Below, piece after piece: positions 46,281 through 58,602 of a DNA stretch of 64,000 nt. Position 1 is the stretch's first letter, and every line of letters starts with the position of its first letter. The notes below the pieces were generated by a model. The model did no database searches. It was not told where the DNA came from and saw only the letters and a list, made by a program, of their open reading frames with translations. Where the stretch lies: assembly GCA_001606155.1 (NCBI GenBank), contig LODT01000029.1, forward strand, positions 620,001-684,000, written 5' to 3'. The DNA comes from Tieghemostelium lacteum (taxonomy: Eukaryota > Evosea > Eumycetozoa > Dictyosteliales > Raperosteliaceae). A program made the position numbers and the translations under genes.

Positions 46281-46482
46281 TCCAAGCTATAATATGAAAT
46301 TTTTTGTAAAGGTTACAAAATAGCCTATTGCTAACTTGAATATATTAATATAAACAATACAGAAATAAAAGAGAATATAAATTCTAGTCACATTTACATT
46401 TCAATATCGTAAGTGATAAAAATCATTTAAACTTATATTGCCTCCACTTATTTCTTTTTTTTTTTTTTTTTTGTATGCAACA

Positions 46483-47369
46483 ATGATCATAAATAACACA
46501 CTGAAATTTAGAAATTTAAATTTAAAGACATTATCTTCATTGAATGTCACACAAGGTGTGATTATTTCAAATAGTATAAAGTCATTAAACATTTGTTTAT
46601 CAGGTGAGATAACATCCCTGAGCACACGTAGCAGCAGATATTATTTTAGTAGAAGCTCTACATTGTCTCTGTTGGATAACAATAGTTACAATAGAGCTGG
46701 TAAAAAAGGAAATGATAAAAAAGGAGGAAAAGAAGAAGTTAAATATGATTCAATTAAATCTATTGATTTGAATCCAATGAAAGCATCTTGTGATAAGACT
46801 ATTGATTTTATGAATAGAGAATATGGTAATATTCGTTGTGGACGTGCAAGTCCAGAGTTACTTGAACGTATCTCTGTTGATACACCTTCTGGTAACGCTT
46901 TCTTAACTCACATTGCAATGGTTACCATTAAAGATGCTCTCACTCTAAATATTACATTATACGATAACACTGTAAGTCTTTTGAACTTTTTGAGTATAGT
47001 TCGTATAATACCCTATTTTTGACACTGTTTTTATTTGTACAGTTATTACCAAATGTTGAAAAGGCATTAAAGCAATCAAGTTTGGAATTAAATCCACAAA
47101 TTCAAGGTACAATAATTAAGGTTTCTTTACCTAAACCAACTCAAGATCTCAGACTAAAATTAGTAAAAACAGTAAATACATTATCTGATGAATGTAAAGT
47201 CAGTATCAGAAGACACAGAAAAGATGCTCTAGATATGATGAAAAGATATAAATTGATTAAAGATGATGAACAAAAACTAGATAAAGAAATTCAAAAGATT
47301 ACAGATAACTACGTTCAATCCATTACCAAAACAACCGATCAAAAGATTAAAGAAATTAATTCTTCCTAA
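46483..47369 (+). CDS. mrrf: mitochondrial ribosome recycling factor
   Basis: Two exons, 46483-46971 and 47043-47369, give 271 residues. The intron is GTAAGT...TTTGTACAG, phase 0. The N-terminus (MIINNTLKFRNLNLKTLSS) is basic and hydroxyl-rich, consistent with mitochondrial import, and is followed by a Lys/Gly linker. The RRF domain starts near residue 100 (IRCGRASPELLERISVDTP), continues VEKALKQSSLELNPQIQGT, the basic VSIRRHRKDALDMMKR and ends ITDNYVQSITKTTDQKI. RRF splits the ribosome from mRNA after termination. The frame before the ATG contains a poly-Phe stretch from a T run and is not coding. Confidence 0.93.
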
Positions 47370-47405
47370 TTTTAATAAATAACATAATATATATTTATGA
47401 ATATG

Positions 47406-48589
47406 TTAATTTGCAGCATTTAAAGATCTAACAGCCATTTCCAAGGCACCTTCCTTAGTTTTATTGCCACCAATGAAACCATTGGCATGACAGAATACAC
47501 AACCATCAATACCAGAGAGTTTTGATAACTCTTCATCTCTCTTACCTCTCCATTCTTGAAAGAGTGGTATTCTGAGTGCAAATGATGATAAAGATTGATT
47601 TACTGCTTGTACTCTCCAACCTGCATTATCACCAAACAGTACAAACTTAATAGTTGGATTAACTTTTAATTCAGATTCCAAATGGTATAGATGATCTTTC
47701 CATGGACAGATCTGATCTAGAACCATAATTTCACCAGATGGGTGAACTGAAGATCTCTTCTCTATACTATTCAAAACAATATCTCTAGCTGGTAACCATG
47801 CTTTACTGTAGAAATGTAAACGATCTACAAACATCTCACCAATCAACTCCATAGCCTTATAGAATCTCTTTGTAATAGTCTCTTCATCTTGAGGTTCATT
47901 CCAAAGTGGATTCAAGTGTCCAACTCTTGCACTTATTCCACTGTTACTCTGATATTTTGGTTTGATATCTGATGGATATCTTTCAACACCATTATCAACA
48001 CCATCCAATTCCTCAATAAATGCCTATAATATTTATGTATAAAGTTGGTAAGATTCTTGATCCTTAATATCAAATATATATAAAAGACCTACATCATATA
48101 ATTTATGATAAATAATATCAACATTTGAATCAGAGACATTTTCTGAACAATTCTTTATAATCTCTTTTCCATAATGTTTATAAATAAGACCTGCACTACT
48201 TAGTTTAGTTTCATGTTTATCATCAAAAGTTGAAGTGAAACCAGCTTGATGATGATCATATCTACATTTAGAATGATCATAAGTTGCACCAACATCAACT
48301 ACAATATCACATTTATCAATTACTGCATTATCTCTAGTACGAATAATACCTATATCACAATGTTAGATATCTCAAAAATGAGTACACTATATCTATACAT
48401 ACTAGATTCTTTATATTTAGGTAACAATTTCAATAGATAACATGCCAAAGCTTCATCAGCATGAAAGTTACCAGAATGTGTGCAAATGGTAGGTGACTGG
48501 GACATTGTAGTTATATATACTTTATTTGAATAGTTACGAATAAATAATTGATGTTGTTGTTGTCTAACAAGGGATCTAAACACAAACAT
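47406..48589 (-). CDS. MYG1 (UPF0160) family exonuclease-like protein
   Basis: Three exons, 48589-48403, 48349-48093 and 48023-47406, give 353 residues. The introns begin GTATGT and GTAGGT; a split AGT codon and a phase-0 join keep the frame. An N-terminal Arg-rich lead (MFVFRSLVRQQQHQ) suggests a mitochondrial form, with an internal MSQSP start possible for a cytosolic form. The DHH-like core is visible: CTHSGNFHADEALACYLLK, IIRTRDNAVIDKCDIVVDVG and RYDHHQAGF with metal-binding His/Asp. The C-terminal half has GHLNPLWNEP and GCVFCHANGFIGGNK. MYG1 of animals and yeast is a 3'-5' RNA exonuclease of nucleus and mitochondria; the same role is likely here. Confidence 0.92.
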
Positions 48590-48693
48590 AAAAATAAAAA
48601 TGTAAATGAAAAAAATTTATTCGATTCGAAAATCATCAGATGTGCTGATTATTCTTTGAATTTTCTATCAATAGAACTAAAACATGATCGATT

Positions 48694-51600
48694 TTATTTC
48701 AGTAGTGTTTCTACACTAGTTAAGAAATTCAAACAGATTTCGTTTTGTAGTTTTCTAGTGTTGTTATGGTATAATGTAGTCTGCTCTTCAATAATTTGAT
48801 TTAATTTACAACAAAGTTCAGAATGAATTCTCAAGAATCTTTCAATATTTAAATCCATTGATTTTTTAGAGAGAATTTCAATTAACTGACTCTTTTGTTG
48901 TTGATACATTTCAGATTCAATGTATAATTCTAATTGATTATCTTCTGAATATTCATCTTGATCTTCACCATTTTCATTATCCATTGGTTGTTGTTGTTGC
49001 TCATCTACAGTTACATTATCATCAATAACTATATCCTTTTCTTCTTCATTCGTGTCATTCATATCCATCTGAATTTCATTGTTAGTTTCTGTAATATTTG
49101 TTGATGGTGACATAGATTTTCCATTTGGCTTTGGACTTGTATTCTGTTCAGTTGTGGAAGTGGTTGTGGTAGTGGTGGTAGTTGTAGTAGCTGTATCTTG
49201 ATTTTCATCTTCAACTTGAACATGATTTTGATGATTACCATTTAGATCCTTATTGACAAGTATTGGATTATCTACAGTTTTATCATCAATTTCAAATACC
49301 TCATTATCAACTTTTTCTTCAGTTTCTTTAGGTGGTTGATCCTGATCCATTGTTTCGTCAAATGTATCATTTTGGATTGGAGTTGATACATTAGGACTCT
49401 CACTTGCAGGAGTAACAACCTTCTTTGTAACTTTCTTCTTTCTATGGAATCTATTGAAAAAGTCCATGCTATTGGTGAGTGATGACTCAATAGAATCACC
49501 TCTACTTGATCTAGTCATGATTTTTGGGTGCTGTTGTTGTGGTGATGTCTGTTGTTGTTGTTGTTGCTGTTGTTGTTGTGGTGGTGATGTCTGTTGCTGA
49601 AATCTCTGATAACTATGAGCACTGGCATTAATAGGACTATCAACAATAGTAACTACATTATTCTTTAAATCATTATTAAACATTTCTTTTTGTTTTTGAA
49701 TGTTTTGATTAAATTGTTGAATATTTTCAAATTGACCATTGATAATCTGTGATGTGTCACTATAGTATTTCTTATAGATACTATCACAACTAGTCAGTAA
49801 AGCAGGATCAATAGTTTCAACCATAGAAATGATCTCATCTTGCAATTGTCTAGCTCTGGATATTGTCTTTATAGAATCAACAGTATTGGTATCATAGTAT
49901 TGATAATACAATATTGTATTACTAACAATCAATTCAATATCCTTTATAAACGAATCTATAGTCATATATTCATATCCATCCAATTTCTGTGATATCTTCA
50001 ACAAACACATTGGTGATTTTATCAAATCATAATATTCTGGAAATTGTTCAAAACTCTATAAATATCAATCATAAATACTATTAGTCAAATCTACATTTTA
50101 ATCCCTATAATATAGCAAAGTACTTACAACTATATTAAAAAAACTTAGATTACTTTTTATCGTAGATAATTTTTGATAGCATCTCTCTGAGTAGTATACG
50201 GAATTGTCTAATTACATGTCTATCATTTTTCAATTCTCTAGACTTGTCAACAGGTACCGTTACAATAGGTAAAACCTTTAAATTCTTTTTTGTGTTTTTA
50301 ACACCATTAGATAGATTTCTAATGGTATCACTAAAATCTTGGAAAATATTAATATAGAAATTGGTAATATATTCCTATAGATGATGGAGAGAGAGAGGGA
50401 ATGTTAGTTTTTTTATCAAATTGAAGGGATATTGTATATTGGTTTAACATACGATATTAATTGGATGTGATATTGTGAATATATTTAAATCTTGATTAAA
50501 GATATCTTTAATGATCATAGAGGTTTCAGAAGTGACACCAAGTTGATTTTCTAATGTTGCAATTATAAATACTGATTGATTTGAGTCTAATGTAGACAAA
50601 AAGTAAAGAAGTGTTTCTGAGAGATTACCAATTGGACTGTCAAGCCATTGATTGATATTAGGTATATACAACAGCGATGGTGATGCTTTTTTAGCCTCTG
50701 ATAGAATTCTAATACAAGACTCTTCAATAGACTTTGAAGTTGGATCACTAATCAATGTATTGATATCAATTGAAAATGTTGGAAACTCTTCCAATTGATA
50801 GAGAATAGAGTTTGCCAATTGAATTTGACCCATACCTTTATCACCACTAATTAATATTCTAGGTCTATAAACTGAGAAATTATTAATTAATTTGTTATTG
50901 TTATTGTTGTTGTTATTATTGTTATTGTTAATGTTATTATTGGACAATTGACCAATAGGAAAGAGTGAATGGTTGATAGAGTGAATGAGTTGGTTGAGGT
51001 ATGGGTTTAGAAGGGGTTTAAGGGTATTGGATAGAGGGTTGGAATAGGATGTAATGGATCTTTTGGATGATGGAATAATGTATTTCATAGCCTCTAGGAA
51101 ATGTGATTTCTCAACTTGAATACTGTCTATGGATAACTGAAGTTTATTCGAAGTCTGATAGATCTGTGGAAATGTAGATCGTAAGGAACATAAAACGGAT
51201 TCGGAGCAGAGGGATTTGATATCAGCACCACAGTATCCATTGGCAAGATCTGCAATCTCTTCAATGAGTTTGGTGTCGGGTTTAGGATCCCAATTCTGGG
51301 TGTGAATAGTTAGGATCTTTTGTCTGGACTCTTTAGAAGGTAGAGTAAAAAGAAGTTCTCTATCAAATCTACCAGGTCTTCTCAAAGCAGGATCAATAGA
51401 ATCAATACGATTAGTAGCACCAACGACTATAACCTGACCTCTATTATCCAACCCATCCATCAATGCCAACAATGTGGATACAATACTATTATGTATCTGG
51501 TCTTGTCTAGATGATCTTACAGGTGCCAAACCATCAATCTCATCAAAAAATATAATAGAAGGTTGCATCGATTTTGCCTGTTCAAACAGTAATTTCAACT

Positions 51601-53338
51601 GTCTCTCAGCCTCTCCAACCCACTTACTGAGACAATCAGCACCTTTTCTCATGAAAAAGGAGACCTTTTGACCACCGACATTGCACTCATTTACCAGTGC
51701 TCTTGCTAATAGTGTTTTACCAGTTCCAGGAGGCCCGTAAAATAACACACCCTTAGGTGGTTGGATCTTGAACTTACTAAAGATCTCTGGATATAACAGA
51801 GGAAGCATTAACATTTCTTTCAGAAGCTGAATGTGTCTGTCAAGGCCTCCAACCTTGTCAAATGTAATCTGAGTGTCTACTGAAATAGGTTCACCCTGTT
51901 GCTGTTGAATATCAGTTATATTCACAGGTTGTAATTGGTTATAGTTACTTCTGTATCCATGATGTATAGACTGATTATACTGCTGATGATGTTGCTGTTC
52001 TTCCTCTTCATCCGACTGATCAAATCCTAAATTTACACGAGGACTTAGGAATCTACCTTGTCCATAGTTCTTGGGTAGATGAGGTCTACCAGACTGCGAT
52101 CTCTTGTGTAAACTAGGGTCAAATCTCTCAGTTTGTACCCTAATTCTTGCTGATCTTGTTGGTGGTGATGACACCTGTTTATTCTTTGTATTTTGACTAA
52201 CATCAATTCTAATCGGATCCTTTGTATTTGACTCAAAATCATATTTCAACTGATCAAACTGGTTAGAGAAACTTCTCTTTTTAGGTCTATTCTTTGCAGA
52301 TTGTGCTGTAGTTGTAGGTTGACCACCACCTGTATTGTTATTATTGTTATCGGTATTATTTGAGACTGTAGAAGTGGAAGTTGATTTACCTGTGGATTCA
52401 CCTTCAAGTGAATCCATTGGAATAGGATGAGTATCGTCTACTTTATCATCTTCAGTATTCATATCGTTTTGTTTACTATTTGGGGAAATAGACTGGATAC
52501 CACCCCTTCTAGGATACTTTCTACCTGTATTCGAAGTACTCTCATTGGTAGTTGTGGTAGTAGGTGACAAAGGTGATGTAGGTGTATTATTATTATCAGT
52601 TTTCAATTTCTTTTTTTTTCCTTTTCTGTATAGAACATCAAAATTAATTGATGATAAATCTACAGGTTTTCCTCTAGATCTTGAAAATATATATGGTTTC
52701 TCTTCATAAGATTCTTCTTCTTCTTCCTCCTCCTCTTCTTCCTCTTCAACGTCATAATAAGTTTTCCTTTTCACACTTCTATTCACAGGTGTTCTCTGTG
52801 GTACTACTTTATTTCTACTATTATGACGCTGAGGTGTTGTAACTCTAGATGATCCTCTACCTCTCATATAGTTTGTATCATCTTCCCACAATGTATTGAA
52901 ATCATAAAGAAACTTCCTAGGTCTAAGATTAACATTTGAAACTGTAGTTGTAGATCGTGGTTTCTTATCCTCTATTTCTTCCTCTTCTTCCTCCTCCTCT
53001 TCCTCACCCTCTTCTTCATATTCTTCCTCCTTTATATGTTGATTCTCATATTCCTCTTCATCCTCCTCTTCTTCTTGACCAACCTCTTCTTCCTCCTCCT
53101 CCCCTTCATCACTTTGCACCTCTTCATTATACCTTGTACTAGACCTAGTCTTTATAGAAGGAGTTCTATTGGGAGAACTGTGATTTTGATGTAACTGTTT
53201 TTCTTCATTTTCAATGAGGGTTATTTGTTTTTGTAAATTTCGTTTCCTCAATGACAATGCATATATTTTTGAAGGACTAGATTGTGAGCTATTATTCTTG
53301 TTGCTCGATTCTGAAGTTAATTCAACATTTTCGTCCAT
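48694..53338 (-). CDS. ATAD2/Yta7-type AAA ATPase with bromodomain, one homopolymer frame change
   Basis: Three exons, 53338-50453, 50374-50128 and 50055-48694 (about 1497 residues). The N-terminus is acidic and disordered. The first AAA domain begins TFDKVGGLDRHIQLLKE, with Walker A GPPGTGKT (about 533), Walker B IIFFDEID (about 594) and RRPGRFDRE. The second AAA domain is degenerate (GDKGMGQI, about 829) and carries a poly-Asn insert. The bromodomain spans the last two exons (FRILLREMLSKIIYDK ... FPEYYDLIKSPMCLLKI ... IVSNTILYYQ) with the acetyl-lysine Asn. Exon 2 is 247 bases: an A5 run near 50152-50156 puts a TAA in frame, whereas four A would keep alignment to ATAD2. The C-terminal tail has poly-Gln. 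The family remodels acetylated chromatin and histones. Confidence 0.88.
49535..49590 (-). repeat. poly-Gln coding repeat in the ATAD2-like gene
   Basis: CAA/CAG-type codons on the minus strand give Gln runs interrupted by TSP motifs in the C-terminal tail, beyond the bromodomain. Confidence 0.85.
50885..50941 (-). repeat. poly-Asn coding repeat in the ATAD2-like gene
   Basis: AAT/AAC repeats on the minus strand encode about 18 Asn, interrupted by one Ile. They lie between the two AAA modules, just before the degenerate second P-loop. Confidence 0.85.
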
Positions 53339-53421
53339 CCCAAAACTTGATCACTTCATATCAATAAAATTAAAAAATGAAAAAAAAATTGTAAAAATTA
53401 ATTTGGAGGGAAGGTCAAATT

Positions 53422-54684
53422 TTATTTAGTTTGGGATAATTTGACTGCATAGTAAATACAACCAATTAAATTTAAATTGATTTCAACTTTTTGAGTGTAA
53501 ATTGGCATTTTGAGTAACCAATCCTTTTTATAATGGTTTTGGTATTCTGCTACCAACTCATTTCTAAACTTTTCAATGATGGCACTGTTCTTTACAATAT
53601 TGTCACCCATTAGATAAACACCAGAGGAGAATACACCAACACCTACCTCTTTGGCAGCTCTAAATAGATATTTATAGTGGTTAAAGAGTGCCTTTACACA
53701 ACCACAGTCTTGATTACCTAAATTTTGAATGGCTTTAGTTGCAACTTCGTGGCTTTGTAGAACAGGTTCTTCAGGTTTCTTCAATACCTCGTAGAGCCAC
53801 TTGATACCACGACCACTGACAATATCCTCATACTCTAAATTGAGGTTATTTCTATTTGGGTCTGATTCCAAGGTCTTTGGTTTCAGTTTTTCAAATAGAG
53901 GTAACTCAGTAGCTGCATCAACGGTTGCTATTGAAATGTGTCCAAATTCTGATGGAATGACTTCATATCTATTCTTATTGTAACTAATCAAACCAACACC
54001 TAAACCTGTACCAGCAGCCAAAACTGCAAAGACACCTTTATCCAATTGTTTCTTCTCTCCTGATAAAGGACAGAACAAGTCATCAACTTTATCAGCGAGA
54101 ATGAATGGAACTATACCATAGGCACCACTCTCCAAATCATTCAAAACCGATATAATGTCTCTTCTCCAAGGTAGTTTTGTAACATCCAATAGACTATCAT
54201 TGATTTCGTAGTTTGTCACTTTATACTACCAATCGGGAGGAGATATGTAATGTTAGATTTACAATCTAATCTGAATAATATAATGTATAAACTACACTTA
54301 CATTGTTTGTAGAGATATGTGGGCCTGCCAAATCAATAACAACATAGGTTGGATCTGGGAAACCTTTTTGTTTCATACCATCAAAGATTATAGAGAGTGT
54401 AGCTACCAATGTGCTAACATTAGTACATTGAAACTTTTGAATAAAATAGTAGTCCCCATTCTCAGTAGCATAAACTACTCTAGTATTAGTTCCTCCGATA
54501 TCAACACCCAAATAGTATGAGTTCACCTTTTAAATTCCCAAAAAAAACATAAAAAATATCAAAAAATATCCAATTAGGTAAGTTTCACTCGAGTATCATT
54601 AAGGGGTATCAAAAATTCTAAATTTACCTGTATGTTTTGACGTTGTAACAATTGACTGTAGTCTCCTAACTCTTTGAAAACCAT
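53422..54684 (-). CDS. glucokinase (bacterial-type Glk family)
   Basis: Three exons, 54684-54628, 54526-54302 and 54225-53422, give 361 residues. The introns begin GTAAAT and GTAAGT, all phase 0. Exon 1 encodes MVFKELGDYSQLLQRQNIQ. The ATP phosphate loop LGVDIGGTNTR starts exon 2, followed by VVIDLAGPHIS. Exon 3 has the glucokinase signatures VLAAGTGLGVGLI, SEFGHISI and GRGIKWLYEVL, and a closing SSGVYLMGDNIVKN. The enzyme phosphorylates glucose to glucose-6-phosphate in the cytosol. Length and motifs fit the Glk family rather than the larger hexokinases. Exon 2 has no ATG of its own; it begins GTG within the joined frame. Confidence 0.9.
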
Positions 54685-57042
54685 TTCTATTTAATGCACA
54701 CTATAAGTTCAAAAAATTAAATTTAAAAAATTTTTTTTTTTTATTTTTTTGTAAATCAGATTGGAGGGATGATGGTTTGGAATTCACTTGGGTGCTCCAA
54801 AGATCTTTTTTACTCAAATTTTTAAAATTTGTAAAAAAAGAATTTTGATTACCTTCTCAAGGTCTCTCTCTTGAATGAATAGAAGGTAAAGGCAGAATCC
54901 AGAAATAAAATTAAATCTACACCTTAGCCTGCCTCTCTGGATTTGAGCAATCGAAGAAGATGCTATTTTTAAATTAAAAAATTGTAAAGATAGTCTAATT
55001 TCACCACACCCACACACTTGTTTGAACCGTTGTGTTTATTTATTTTTATAAGGGAGAGTACCTCTGAACTAGATTTAGATTTAAATTTTTATTTTATTTT
55101 AATCTGTTTTCATTATTATTATAAATAATTGATTTTATACTACCTTGTATATTTTTTTTTTCTCCTTCTCTTCCTTCATCTTTGTAATATTAAATATTTA
55201 AATTGTAACACTACAATCATTTATATCAATAGCATCTTCTACTTGTTCTTCATCATCATCACCATACAATATAAAATATTAAAAATTGAGAGGTTTTGAT
55301 TCAAATAAGTTGGATCGTAAATCTTATAAATTTCAAACAATACCAAATTCCAATATAGAATTTACAATTTAAAAATCCTCCACTCTTTAATAGAAGAAGG
55401 TTCTAAATATAAATCACAATTATCACTCAACCATCCATATCATTCAACACTAGAAAGGTTGTTCTATATAGAGTATTGTTTTGAATCTCAATAAGCTCAA
55501 TCAATTCTCAATTCTTTTAAACAGAACCTTATAATAACAACCATCACTCACCCCCACACTAGCACTACCATCATTCTATAATAATAATAAAATCAATACC
55601 ACAATATATATAAATCACACTCTCCCCTCTAGTACCCACCTTTTACTTTATATTTATAAATAAACCAGAGAAGCACAAACTGAATCAGTTCTTTTTCTTC
55701 CTCTCCCTCTAATATCACTTTTCAACAAACTCACACCACTATATCCCCCACACCTCACCACCAAAAAAAAAAAAAAAAAAAAAAAAATACAAGATTTAAT
55801 TTTGAAACCTCACAAGTTTGAAGATATAAAATTTCAGAGGAAGTTAAATTTAAAAAAACTCAAAGGTAAATATATCTCACATCACTATATGCACATTCTG
55901 ATTCAATCAATAGAATGAACCCACATTTCAACTTGCCAATTATCACTTTTATATTAAAAATATGTTTTGTTAGTGTTAGTGTGAAATGGTGTGTAAATTA
56001 AAAATGTGTTTAAAAACATAGAAAGAGATAAAATTTAACATAATGATAAGTTGTTGTGTGTGTGTGTATTGGTGTGTTTCTATAGGTGTGGTGTGTACAA
56101 CATCAGTTATTGAAAATTAAAATCTAAAGTTTCTCAACAACAACAATTAATTTAAAAATATCACAATGATATTTTAAAAACAGCATCAACAATCAAATAT
56201 TTGATATGATGCACATTTTTATGATAAAAAGTTGATTTGTATAAACACTCCACCTTTTAAACAGTGTTTAAATCGATATACTCTAATTGTTTTAAACTAT
56301 CCATTTACTTTTTTTTTTCTTTTTTTTTTTAATTGTTTCTATATGTGTATTTGAGGAACATTTTTATAAATCAATTTTATATAAATCCCTTTTATAGGAC
56401 CATTAGCATATAGTATTTTTGATAATTGATTTTATTTATTATTAAAATTTATTTTAATTTGGGAACAACAAAATCAAAATTCAAATAATATTTAAATATT
56501 TATCTGTACTCTCACCAACCCAAATTAATTCAAATTTCCAACTTAATTATAGAAAAAAAGAGAACATTAATATAATTAATATTTATTACATGCATTGTTA
56601 AATTATTAAATTATTTTAAAATTTAACATTTTATAAAATATTCTTAAAGTAAATATTGCTATATATAAAAAAATAAGTGAAGTTACTAGTGCAAATTTTT
56701 ATAGAATATTTTTCATTTTGTTGTTGTTGTGGGTGTGTGTTTGCGTGTGTGTTTTTGGAATTCATTATTTTTTATAATTTATCTCTTTGTTACCCCTTTC
56801 ACCAAATAGATATTAATATTTTTTTATTTTTTTTTAACCATTACTCATTTCTAATTTACAAATTACCCATTGTTTGTTCTTGCAATTTTAGTCAAACTTC
56901 TATAGATTTCTACAATTTACAAAGGAAAACTTAAAATTGGGAATTTCAAAGAAATTAGATTAATACAGCAGTTCAGTAATTTATAAACAAATTTGTATAA
57001 TTAAATAAAATCAGATATATAACAGTTCGCATTTTGTAAGAG
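54685..57042. promoter_or_regulatory. long upstream region of srfA with CA/CT-rich tracts
   Basis: About 2.36 kb without a supported gene, by far the largest gap in the window, ahead of the srfA start. It contains CCA/CACAC and CTCTC-rich stretches (about 55000-55020, 55540-55640, 55690-55760), A and T runs, and GTGTGTGTG tracts (about 56055-56070, 56725-56755). The D. discoideum srfA gene is known to use several alternative promoters with upstream noncoding exons, and this region could hold the equivalent. Several GTAAAT/AG pairs exist but 5' exons cannot be placed by eye. A small 67-codon minus-strand frame at 54814-55017 looks spurious. An inverted repeat lies at 54897-54904 / 54936-54943. 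Confidence 0.5.
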
Positions 57043-57699
57043 ATGAGCCAATTACAACAGCCAATTTTGACTCAAACCATGCCTATTAGTTTGGGTAATG
57101 GGTATGGAGGATACCAGCAAATGCAACAACATCAACAGCAACAAAATCCACAACAACCATCTTCTCCTACTAGTACACCAAGTAATCTGACACCTCCTCC
57201 ACTGAATTCTGAAGAAATAATGATATTGAATGGAGCAAAGAGAGATGATACTGGGTCAGAGCCATCTTCTCCAAACGATGAAAGCACTCCAAAGAAGGCT
57301 GGTAGAAGAAAGATTAAAATTGAATTTATTGAAGATAAAAATAGAAGACATATAACATTTTCCAAAAGAAAGTCTGGTATAATGAAGAAGGCTTATGAGT
57401 TATCTACACTGACTGGAACACAAGTTTTGTTATTAGTAGCTTCTGAGACTGGACATGTGTATACATTTGCCACTCCAAAACTACAACCACTAATTACCAA
57501 ACCCGAAGGAAAGAACCTTATTCAACAGTGTCTAAATTGCCCTGATAACTCTAGTCCATCATCAAGTGGCCAATCAAGATTAACATATAATTCCAACAGT
57601 CCTTTGGGAGGTTCTTCTAGTCCCTCTTTGCCTATTGCATCATCTCATATATCAAATTCAACATGTTCTTCCAATTTAAATTTACAATCTAATATTCAT

Positions 57700-57730
<31 letters not shown>

Positions 57731-58152
57731 AACAACAACACCAACAACAACAACAACAACAAAATAATATTGATTTACACTCAAGTAATGGAATTCACTA
57801 TCAAAATAGTCAACAAGATAACTATTCACTTACAATGGAACAAATAATGCAATCACATCCAGATTCACAAAAAGATCTTTTACTAATTGGAGATAGATCC
57901 AGAACTGCCATTCATTCTCCAATTAAAAGTGAACATCAAAAACTACATCACCAATCACCACCACAATATATCACATCTCCAAATTTAAATACAATAGATC
58001 CATTGATAACCTATTCACAATATACACAACAAGCTCTAGGTTACTATTCTATTCCACAAAGATATATATCGAGTAACAGTGCCTCTGCTTCTCCATTATC
58101 ACCAAACCAATATAGTTACAATCATCCAATTAATCAATTCCCATCTTGTTAA
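57043..58152 (+). CDS. srfA: SRF-type MADS-box transcription factor
   Basis: Single-exon frame of 369 residues. The MADS domain begins near residue 87 (GRRKIKIEFIEDKNRRHITF, then SKRKSGIMKKAYELSTLTG) and is followed by the SAM extension (VLLLVASETGHVYTFATPKL). It matches animal SRF almost residue for residue, so it should bind CArG boxes as a dimer. The N-terminus is Gln/Pro/Ser-rich; a poly-Gln stretch with His interruptions lies in the C-terminal half. In D. discoideum srfA acts in spore and slug-stage gene expression. The upstream region is unusually long, consistent with several promoters. Confidence 0.95.
57700..57762 (+). repeat. CAA/CAT repeat encoding poly-Gln/His in srfA
   Basis: Repeated CAA codons interrupted by CAT and CAC give a Gln-rich tract with His, downstream of the MADS domain. 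Confidence 0.9.
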
Positions 58153-58602
58153 CGCCCACTAAAATATTAATATATACAACTTAAAATCACCACCTCCCTT
58201 ATTTATATAACAATTATAATATATAATTAAATTATTTTTTTTTTTTATCAAAATATATATACATGGTAAACGCAACCTTAACCATAACCTTGACCAAAAC
58301 CACCCTTTTTCATCATTATAACTCTAAAATGTATCCCAAATATCTCAACACCAGTTCTGTATAATGATTTACCGTATCAAACTTTTATTTTTCTATTTTT
58401 CCCCAAAACATATTGTAAAATGGATAAAAAAGAAATGTTAAAATAAATGTTATCAATGACACATTGTATACCTAAAAATATTAAATTCTCTTAAGTGATC
58501 CGGTGTGTTGTTTTGTTTTTGATAATTTTAAAAAAACGAACGAAACTATTTTTTTTTCTTATTTAAAAAATTTAATAATTTACAAAATAGAGAAGTAGCA
58601 GT
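58153..58602. other. intergenic spacer
   Basis: About 450 bases between srfA and the next plus-strand gene. It holds AT runs, a T tract near 58240 and a moderately GC-richer patch (about 58266-58320) with no coding sense. It serves as srfA 3' end and promoter of the following gene. Confidence 0.45.

Noticed and set aside
45932-46285. 117-residue minus-strand frame of hydrophobic repeats
   Set aside because: It is the antisense of the 63-bp minisatellite; openness follows from the repeat unit length.
54814-55017. 67-codon minus-strand frame with several cysteines
   Set aside because: No recognisable domain, sits in the long srfA upstream region, and its composition looks like open frame by chance.
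56677-56934. 85-residue hydrophobic plus-strand frame before srfA
   Set aside because: Low-complexity Phe/Cys-rich translation of a T-rich and GT-rich tract; no domain, and the preceding spacer looks the same.
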